A DNA stretch of 64,000 nt, taken from positions 868,001 through 932,000 of the forward strand of contig CM063290.1 of NCBI GenBank assembly GCA_032173965.1. The letters run 5' to 3'. The translations under genes were made by a program, and so were the position numbers. Under the pieces are notes generated by a model that saw only the letters and a list, made by a program, of their open reading frames with translations, was not told the DNA's origin and ran no database searches. Positions 57,499 through 64,000 of this stretch are shown in pieces. Source of the DNA: Sitta carolinensis. Taxonomy: Eukaryota > Chordata > Aves > Passeriformes > Sittidae. Position 1 is the stretch's first letter. Each line of letters begins with the position of its first letter.

Positions 57499-59343
57499 AC
57501 CGGGCTGGCACAGAGCAACCACTGACCGGGCTGGCACAGAGGAACAACCACTGACCGGGCTGGCACAGAGGAACCACTGACCGGGCTGGCACAGAGCAAC
57601 CACTGACCGGGCTGGCACAGAGGAACAACCACTGACCGGGCTGGCACAGAGGAACAACCACTGACCAAGCTGGCACAGAGGAACCACTGACCGGGCTGGC
57701 ACAGAGGAACCACTGACCGGGCTGGCACAGAGCAACCACTGACCGGGCTGGCACAGAGCAACCACTGACCGGGCTGGCACAGAGGAACAACCACTGACCG
57801 GGCTGGCACAGAGGAACAACCACTGACCGGGCTGGCACAGAGAACCACTGACCGGGCTGGCACAGAGCAACCACTGACCGGGCTGGCACAGAGCAACCAC
57901 TGACCGGGCTGGCACAGAGCAACCACTGACCGGGCTGGCACAGAGGAACAACCACTGACCGGGCTGGCACAGAGCAACCACTGACCGGGCTGGCACAGAG
58001 CAACCACTGACCGGGCTGGCACAGAGGAACAACCACTGACCGGGCTGGCACAGAGCAACCACTGACCGGGCTGGCACAGAGGAACAACCACTGACCGGGC
58101 TGGCACAGAGGAACAACCACTGACCGGGCTGGCACAGAGAAACCACTGACCGGGCTGGCACAGAGGAACCACTGACCGGGCTGGCACAGAGGAACAACCA
58201 CTGACCGAGCTGGCACAGAGGAACAACCACTGACCGGGCTGGCACAGAGCAACCACTGACCGGGCTGGCACAGAGGAACCACTGACCGGGCTGGCACAGA
58301 GGAACAACCACTGACCGAGCTGGCACAGAGGAACCACTGACCGGGCTGGCACAGAGGAACCACTGACCGGGCTGGCACAGAGGAACCACTGACCGGGCTG
58401 GCACAGAGGAACAACCACTGACCGGGCTGGCACAGAGGAACAACCACTGACCGGGCTGGCACAGAGGAACAACCACTGACCGAGCTGGCACAGAGGAACC
58501 ACTGACCGGGCTGGCACAGAGGAACAACCACTGACCGGGCTGGCACAGAGGAACCACTAACCGGGCTGGCACAGAGGAACAACCACTGACCGGGCTGGCA
58601 CAGAGGAACCACTGACCGGGCTGGCACAGAGGAACAACCACTGACCGAGCTGGCACAGAGGAACAACCACTGACCGGGCTGGCACAGAGGAACAACCACT
58701 GACCGGGCTGGCACAGAGGAACAACCACTGACCGGGCTGGCACAGAGGAACCACTGACCGGGCTGGCACAGAGGAACAACCACTGACCGGGCTGGCACAG
58801 AGGAACCACTGACCGGGCTGGCACAGAGGAACAACCACTGACCAAGCTGGCACAGAGGAACCACTGACCGGGCTGGCACAGAGGAACAACCACAGACTGG
58901 GCTGGCACAGAGGAACCACTGACCGGGCTGGCACAGAGGAACCACTGACCGGGCTGGCACAGAGGAACCACTGACCGGGCTGGCACAGAGGAACCACTGA
59001 CCGGGCTGGCACAGAGGAACAACCACTGACCGGGCTGGCACAGAGGAACCACTGACCGGGCTGGCACAGAGGAACAACCACTGACCGGGCTGGCACAGAG
59101 CAACCACTGACCGGGCTGGCACAGAGCAACCACTGACCGGGCTGGCACAGAGGAACAACCACTGACCAAGCTGGCACAGAGGAACAACCACTGACCGGGC
59201 TGGCACAGAGGAACAACCACTGACCGGGCTGGCACAGAGGAACCACTGACCGGGCTGGCACAGAGGAACCACAGACTGGGCTGGCACAGAGAAACCACTG
59301 ACCGGGCTGGCACAGAGGAACCACTGACCGGGCTGGCACAGAG
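57499..59343. repeat. 26/29-bp minisatellite, about 67 copies, in C3orf33 intron 2
   Basis: Units are ACCACTGACCGGGCTGGCAC followed by AGAGGAACA (29 bp), or shorter 26-bp forms lacking the extra ACA or carrying AGAGCA. Both lengths leave remainder 2 on division by three and the minus strand is stop-free, so an open frame of over 1,000 codons cycles through all three readings (PARSVV / QPGQW / SPVSG). Unit variants (GACCAAGC, GACCGAGC, CAGACTGGG) occur at several places, showing internal duplication of blocks. Confidence 0.97.
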
Positions 59344-59540
59344 CGGGTTGGGGGAATTAATAGGAAAGCTACGGAGTCTGTAAGCAGTGAATGCTGATGC
59401 TTTGTTAAAATACATAAACAATGCTAAGCAGGAGCGGAGAGCCTTTCGCGGGAACCACCAGCTCCTGCTTTGCGCAAACCACACCAAAACACGGGAACGC
59501 TTCGGCGCTGCCGCCGGGCACGGCCCGCGGGCGGTGAGGA

Positions 59541-59602
59541 GGAGCAGGGGCAGGGGCAGGGGCAGGGGCAGGGGCAGGGGCAGGGGCAGGGGCAGGGGCA
59601 GG
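59541..59602. repeat. (GGGGCA)n hexanucleotide repeat
   Basis: About ten uninterrupted copies of GGGGCA lie in C3orf33 intron 2 on the plus strand, with clear G-quadruplex potential. Confidence 0.95.
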
Positions 59603-59699
59603 TCCGGTCCCTCTGCCCGCGGGCCCGAGCGGCCGGGCCGGGCGGGCTCCGCATCCCCCGGGCCCGCACCGGGCTCCCCCCGGTTCTGAGCGGCCGGGC

Positions 59700-59950
59700 C
59701 GCGCTCCCCTGCGGCCCCGCAATCCCCAGGCCCGTGCCGGGCTCCCCCTGCAATCCCCGGGCCCGTCCCGGGCTCTCCCGCATCCCCCGGGCCCGCGCCG
59801 GGTCCTCCCGCAATCCCGGGCCCGTCCCGGGCTCTCCCGCATCCCCCGGGCCCGTCCCGGGCTCTCCCGCAATCCCCGGGCCCGTCCCGGGCTCTCCCGC
59901 ATCCCCCGGGCCCGTCCCGGCTCTCCCGCATCCCCCGGGCCCGTCCCGCA
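59700..59950. repeat. About 30-bp GC-rich minisatellite next to C3orf33 exon 2
   Basis: About seven to eight units of the type CCCCGGGCCCGTCCCGGGCT followed by CTCCCGCAAT run up to six bases from the exon 2 donor (59,955). The GC content is extreme with CCCGGG palindromes. Confidence 0.93.
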
Positions 59951-59955
59951 CTCAC

Positions 59956-60015
59956 CACGCGGAGGCTCCGCGCCAGCAGCAACACCCCGGCCACGGCCGC
60001 GCCGGCGATCAGGCC
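59956..60015 (-). CDS. C3orf33: C3orf33 coding exon 2 (membrane segment)
   Basis: The exon is 60 nt, 20 codons, phase 0/0: GLIAGAAVAGVLLLARSLRV. This is a single hydrophobic helix followed by Arg residues, aligning exactly with human TGMAIAGIMLLLRSIRL. Acceptor CCTCCGCAG, donor GTG|GTGAGT. The Arg flank suggests a positive-inside border on the C-terminal side. Confidence 0.94.
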
Positions 60016-60103
60016 CTGCGGAGGAGAACGGGGCTCAGCCGGGCCCGGCGGGCACCCCCAGCCCGGTGCCCGCCCAGCCCCGGTGCCCGCGCAGCCCCGG
60101 TAC

Positions 60104-60196
60104 CCGCAGCAGCCCCAGGTGCGCGTCCGCCCACTCGGAGAGCCGGGCCAGGGCCAGCGCGGCGCGCTCCGAGCCGCCGCCGCCCCGCTCCGGCAT
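60104..60196 (-). CDS. C3orf33: C3orf33 coding exon 1 (start codon)
   Basis: ATG at 60,196 (context GCGGCGATGCC) opens MPERGGGGSERAALALARLS, EWADAHLGLLR, with donor CGG|GTACCG. RLSEWADAHLGLLR matches human RISQWADDHLRLVR. The N-terminus is shorter than in human, a Gly-rich leader replacing about 15 residues. It lies inside a CpG island. Confidence 0.92.
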
Positions 60197-60237
60197 CGCC
60201 GCGGCCCGAGCGCCCCGCGGGAGCGGGACACGGAGCG

Positions 60238-60385
60238 GGGAACAGCGCCCGGTGACACCGGAACGGGACACAGAGCAGGGTGACACCGGAGCGGGAGCGG
60301 AAACACCGCCCGGTGACACCGGAACGGGACACAGAGCAGGGTGACACCGGAGCGGGAGCGGGAAACACCGCCCGGTGCCACCGAG
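60238..60385. repeat. About 61-bp tandem duplication upstream of C3orf33
   Basis: A unit containing CGCCCGGTGACACCGGAACG, GGACACAGAGCAGGGTGACA and CCGGAGCGGGAGCGG occurs twice plus a third partial copy, 40-190 bp upstream of the start codon. It therefore sits in the likely core promoter or 5' UTR. Confidence 0.88.
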
Positions 60386-60404
60386 CCACGGAGCGACAGC
60401 GGCC

Positions 60405-60640
60405 GCGAGCAGCCCCTCCCGGACACTGCCAGGGGACAGGGGCAGCCACAGCCTCTCTGGGCCCCCCGTGCCGGAGCCTGCCCACCCTCCCAGCGAACAA
60501 TTCCATCCCAGGCTCCCACCCAGCCCTGCCAGAGCCATCCCCTGTCCCCCCATCCCTGTCCCCAGCTCTCCTGCAGCCCCTCCAGGGCTCTGAGCTCTTC
60601 CGGGAACTTCCTGCTCTCCAGACTGAACTCTGCATCGAGC
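60405..60640 (-). mobile_element. CR1 LINE fragment
   Basis: The plus strand shows the complement of CR1: GGACACTGCCAGGGGACAGG, GGCAGCCACAGCCTCTCTGG, GGAGCCTGCCCACCCTCCCA, then CCAGCTCTCCTGCAGCCCCT and CCAGACTGAACTC. The copy is in minus orientation just upstream of the C3orf33 promoter. Confidence 0.8.
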
Positions 60641-60704
60641 TCCTCAAACCTGTACCATACCTCCTCTGACCCTTCAGATGCTCCTTTCTTCTTCTTGACA
60701 TTTT

Positions 60705-60780
60705 AAATTTGTTTGGCTTTTTAATTGTTTGGGGTTTTTTTGGGTTTGTTTTTTTTTGTTTGTTTGGTTTTTTTTAATGT
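60705..60780. repeat. T-rich low-complexity tract
   Basis: About 75 bp of poly-T interrupted by G and GG lies beside the CR1 copy. It is simple sequence. Confidence 0.85.
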
Positions 60781-62870
60781 TAAAGATGTTTAAGTCCGCA
60801 ATAATTCTAATGTTAAAAAGAAAAACCACTTTCAATTCAAACAGAGTTGGTAGGAAAAAAGTAGCAAGATCAAAATTTCATGGGTGCTCTTCAGCAGCCT
60901 GCTAAGGGGCTGGCACAGCAGCAACATTTTCAACTTACAAAATAGCTACTAAAATTAAAAGTACTAATCCATAACTTGTTTCACCAGTTTGAAAAAGGAC
61001 ACTTATTTCAGGTAACATATCTATTCCTACTGATTTGGAGTTTATGTGCAATTTTTATGTTGTTGAGATAATCTTAATTATTGATAAGCAATCCTTAACC
61101 CATCTTTATTAGTGACAACTTGCACTGGCACCTTTAGAAATAGTGGAAAAAACATTGCAAAATACAAAATCTAAATCTAGTACACAGCAAATTTAATCTC
61201 TCAGCTTCTGCACTTGCAGTTTTTCCTCACAATCAGAAAAGTTGAAAGAACCCCTCTAGGTATGCACAAGATGCAATTAAATAAGCTGCCATAGTTCCAG
61301 TGAGGATACAGAACTGCAGTGCCTCACAGAGGAGATGGTGGCAGAGGGTCTGAAAGGTGCAGCCACAAATCTGATATATTTTCATGTTGCTTTTGTTCTT
61401 ATGCAGGGGGGAAATTGGAACGCGTTGAGCTTGGGCAGTGAACCCCAGGTGATTGCACCCTAGCACGAGTGGTTTTGCTGAGCTGGAAGCAGTGTGAGGT
61501 GTGTGCCTCAAGGGAGGGCACAGTTCAGGAGGCACTGAAGCACGAGGTCAGTGTCCTCTTCCAGCCCCTCCTGCTGCCAAGGACCCCTCTGTACACCCAC
61601 CCACCCCCAGCACTCCAGAGGGGCTACTGGGTCACTTGTCCCCCCAAATCACACAGCAGCAGCAGATCCCAACCCCCTGCAGCCCAATCCTTCAAACATT
61701 CACAAGAAACACGGCAGAGAAGCTCAGGCACCTTTCCAAGGGATGTTTAATAGCTTTCCTTTTTAATACCAATGTTCCACAGACACCCAGGGGTTCCGAG
61801 TGCCTCTCCAGCACCTGTGGGTCCCTAAGGCACTCAGGAGGGAGCTCAGTGGGAGAAATCCAGGGGAATGTTTCCAGCACATGGCACCAGCAGTGAACCC
61901 TGCAGCAGCTGTGCTGCTGAATCCTGGTGAATCCTGGTGCAGGACTGTGCCCCTGTGATCTGGGTGAGGGCCATTCCTGCACCAGCTCCCCGGGAATTTG
62001 GCAACTTTGTCATCACCAACTCACGCTTCTCACCCCCGGCCGGGGGAGTCTCGGTGTTCCCACTGCTTTTGAGAATATTTGAATTTTAGTACCACGGTTT
62101 GGAAAACCAATGGTTGGGCTTTCCCCTATCAACTCACCCCTTCCAAAGGCCCACGTGCCCTCCCTTGGGAAGCACCTCCAGTTCCAGCTGCAGGACTCAA
62201 GGCTCAGAGGATTGTGCGTTACTCCAGTCCTACCTTACAGCATTTTGCCGTCAAGAAAGTACCTTGAACGTAAATCAAACTGCCTTGAAACAGCGGAAAT
62301 AAATTAAACAAATGTAATTTGCTTATAAAAATATTTTCTTATAAATCTTTAAAGCTTATAAAAGCCAGAAAATACATTTAAAAGAATCTCCGGAACGTTT
62401 CATCCTTTGAGGCGTGGTTACAGTTCAGAAAGTGAAGAAGCAAAGCCCACAGACATCTCACACTGATCTTCCCACAAGGAATTCCACAGTGCCACGCTTA
62501 ACCTGCAAGTCAGAATGCCTTGGGCATCCTTCCCGGGTCAGCTGCCCTGTCAGATCCTTTCTGTGTGAAAATAAAAGCTGGCACTCAGCTGGCAATGCTG
62601 CTGCCTCTACAGCCAGGGCACGAGGAGCTTGCTTTCCCAGAGGAGCCCGCTGGAGTCAGCAGCTCTGGAGGCAGGGGAAGCACGGAGCACTGAGGAGCTG
62701 CTTTAGCCACTGCTGTCTGAACTGAGCTGTGCCCTGGGGAGGGCAGTGGGGCCACACTGCCCTGCCTGGCGTGGCACAGAAACACCGAGATTCCGGGGTG
62801 CTCATTATGGGATATGTCTTTGTAGTGAAACTAAAACCACCTTGGCTGGGCCATCCAACACCTGAGGGTG
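60781..62870 (-). other. SLC33A1 3' UTR and/or intergenic DNA
   Basis: This stretch lies downstream of the SLC33A1 stop. Minus-strand poly(A) candidates are AATAAA at 61,110-61,105 and ATTAAA at 61,751-61,746, so the 3' UTR may reach about 1.1-1.8 kb. A hydrophobic open frame at 61,233-61,535 has no ATG or splice context linking it to the gene. No named repeat is seen here. Confidence 0.4.
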
Positions 62871-63038
62871 TCAGTTGCTCCTCTTGCACTTCCACGAAGA
62901 CTGTCCTTCGTCCTGCAGCCTTTTGAATTTTGGTCCAAGGAAGAACCACCAGGCAAAGCCCAGGACGACGCAGACGACGGACTCCACGTAGTACCCGTCC
63001 AGGGTGGTGACACAGGAACCCCCTGCTGCTGTGCACAG
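62871..63038 (-). CDS. SLC33A1: SLC33A1 terminal coding exon
   Basis: SLC33A1 (AT-1) is the multi-pass ER membrane transporter that brings acetyl-CoA into the lumen for protein acetylation. The exon encodes the last 55 residues: LCTAAGGSCVTTLDGYYVES, VVCVVLGFAWWFFLGPKFKR, LQDEGQSSWKCKRSN, then stop. It contains the final membrane helix and a cytosolic basic tail ending in a KCKRSN-like sequence; human ends WKCKRNN. Acceptor GTGCTCTGTTCCAG, phase 0. Earlier exons are right of the window. Confidence 0.96.
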   Translation of the reverse strand: MCTAAGGSCVTTLDGYYVESVVCVVLGFAWWFFLGPKFKRLQDEGQSSWKCKRSN

Positions 63039-64000
63039 CTGGAACAGAGCACAGGTTACTGCCTGAGCACCCAGCACCCACAGCTGCTGGGGGAATCTGC
63101 TCCCAGGCAGGACTGAGAACAGTCGTCTGCTCTTTGTTGTTTCCTGTGCAGGTGGTCAGAGAGGCTTTTGAGCTTACCAGCAGCATGGAAAGTAAAGTAC
63201 CAAACCTGCCCTAGACATGTGGGAAATGGAGAACATCAGCCCAAAGAGCAAACTCCAGAAAACAGAAACAGCCCTACTGTCTGTGCTGGCCTGGAGGTAC
63301 AACCACTGTTCCCAACCTCAGGGACAGATGATTTTTATCCCAGCCATCCATGCTGTGGACTCCCCAGGATGTGGCAGTGTCCCAGGCCAGGTTAGGCACT
63401 GGGGCTGGGAGCAGCCTGGGACAGTGGGAGGTGTCCCTGCCATGGCAGGGGGTGGCAGTGGATGGGCTTTAAGGTGCTTCCATCCATGATTCTGTGATTT
63501 TGGATCTGGGAGAAACACGCCCAGGATGGTTTTGAACTGGAAGACAAACCCCCAGCATTCACAGGGTGATTGTACAGCCCAGGATTGTTTCTGCTATTGT
63601 TTGGCTTTCAACACTGCTCTAATCCCAGGATTAATCAGTTCTCTGAGCTGAGGCTCTGCCAGCACTTTCATTATTCCGAGACAAGTCAAGATCAGATTAG
63701 GAATAAGAAGGGAGTGGTGGTAGTGGTGGAATGTCACCAACTGGGAGGATGAGAGAAAAGATCAGAGTGAGGTGAGGAGGAAGGACTCAAGTTCAGTGGA
63801 GGCTGAGACAAAAGGAACCTAATTAGTGACAAGCTAATGAGTGAGAGGCTGGGAAAGCATCTGCTGCAGAAGCAGTTCCCCCTCTGCACCTGCAAAAACT
63901 GCAACTCCAGCTCAGACAAGTCAAGCTGGACTCCAGAACACTTTGATCATTTAGAGAACCTCCACATCCTAGAGCATCCTGGCATTCAGGAGTGAAATAA
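63039..64000. other. SLC33A1: SLC33A1 last intron (partial)
   Basis: This is intronic sequence between the terminal exon and the preceding exon, which is outside the window. It contains one CR1 fragment (separate entry). No other coding segment is visible. Confidence 0.65.
63340..63505 (+). mobile_element. CR1 LINE fragment (3' end)
   Basis: CR1 order is kept: GGCAGTGTCCCAGGCCAGGT, GGGGCTGGGAGCAGCCTGGG, ACAGTGGGAGGTGTCCCTGC, CATGGCAGGGGGTGG, CTTTAAGGTGCTTCCATCCA, TGATTCTGTGATTTT. It is about 165 bp, antisense within SLC33A1. Confidence 0.92.

Larger units (their letters stand above)
53873..60196 (-). other. C3orf33: C3orf33 gene (5 coding exons, 246 aa)
   Basis: All five coding exons splice in frame into a 246-residue protein: a short N-terminal helix, one membrane-spanning segment in exon 2, then an SNase-like C-terminal region. 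It has no firmly established biochemical function; human work has linked it to secretion and AP-1/ERK signalling, and the membrane segment suggests an anchored protein. It lies head-to-tail between PLCH1 and SLC33A1 on the same strand, as in mammals. Intron 2 is 4.2 kb and mostly tandem repeats. Confidence 0.93.
59440..60400 (-). promoter_or_regulatory. C3orf33: CpG island, C3orf33 promoter
   Basis: Dense CpG DNA covers C3orf33 exons 1 and 2 and about 200 bp upstream. No TATA element is evident. Promoter function is inferred from the position over the first exon. Confidence 0.65.

Noticed and set aside
57499..59343. CRISPR-like regular repeats
   Set aside because: Units are directly adjacent with no unique spacers, and the DNA is vertebrate with spliced genes.
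57451..60519. A 1,022-codon open frame (and overlapping 644- and 405-codon frames) on the minus strand
   Set aside because: It is the stop-free 26/29-bp minisatellite read through C3orf33 intron 2 and exons 1-2 in the wrong frame. It has no splice or conservation support and cycles through all three frames of the repeat.
61233..61535. Hydrophobic 100-codon minus-strand frame below SLC33A1
   Set aside because: It lies in the likely 3' UTR, has no recognisable homology and no splice sites joining it to the gene.
1..64000. Endogenous retrovirus or intact LINE
   Set aside because: Only short 3' CR1 fragments were seen; no LTR pair and no reverse-transcriptase frame could be recognised.

Overview
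The window is vertebrate nuclear DNA, almost certainly from a bird. It has large introns, GT-AG splicing, CpG islands, and several short fragments that end in the avian CR1 LINE 3' signature (paired phrases such as CCAACCCAAACCAT followed by GATTCTATG-like tails). It also shows the PLCH1 - C3orf33 - SLC33A1 gene order known from amniotes. All recognised genes lie on the minus strand, so transcription runs from high to low coordinates. The abundance of GC-rich minisatellites fits a smaller, recombination-rich avian chromosome; this is inference.

PLCH1 (phospholipase C eta-1) fills the left part. I could place 18 consecutive coding exons, from the initiator Met (30,763) to the middle of the C2 domain (535). 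They encode about 786 residues: the PH domain, EF-hands, catalytic X domain, acidic/basic X-Y linker, catalytic Y domain and first part of C2. The rest of C2 and the long C-terminal tail lie beyond position 1. All junction phases close except at the X-domain exon 12,780-12,981. That exon is two bases short, needs four small indels to read through, and has lost a clean GT donor exactly where a 24-25 bp minisatellite begins. A second possible first coding exon, with its own ATG and a compatible splice phase, lies at 38,903-39,020.

C3orf33 follows, with all five coding exons (60,196 to 53,873, 246 aa). Its second intron carries a very large 26/29-bp minisatellite (57,499-59,343). The terminal coding exon of SLC33A1, the ER acetyl-CoA transporter, sits at 62,871-63,038; the rest of that gene is to the right of the window. 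Between PLCH1 and C3orf33 (about 43.7-49.8 kb) there are exon-like minus-strand segments with good splice sites and a CpG island. They may be an unrecognised transcription unit, and this is the least explained part of the window.

The remaining sequence is intronic or intergenic: CR1 fragments, minisatellites at about 11.7, 23.2, 27.9, 42.8, 49.8 and 57.5 kb, simple repeats, and AT-rich DNA in which I see nothing specific. The longest open reading frames (300-1,022 codons) are by-products of stop-free tandem arrays, not genes. I found no tRNA, rRNA, CRISPR or intact mobile element.
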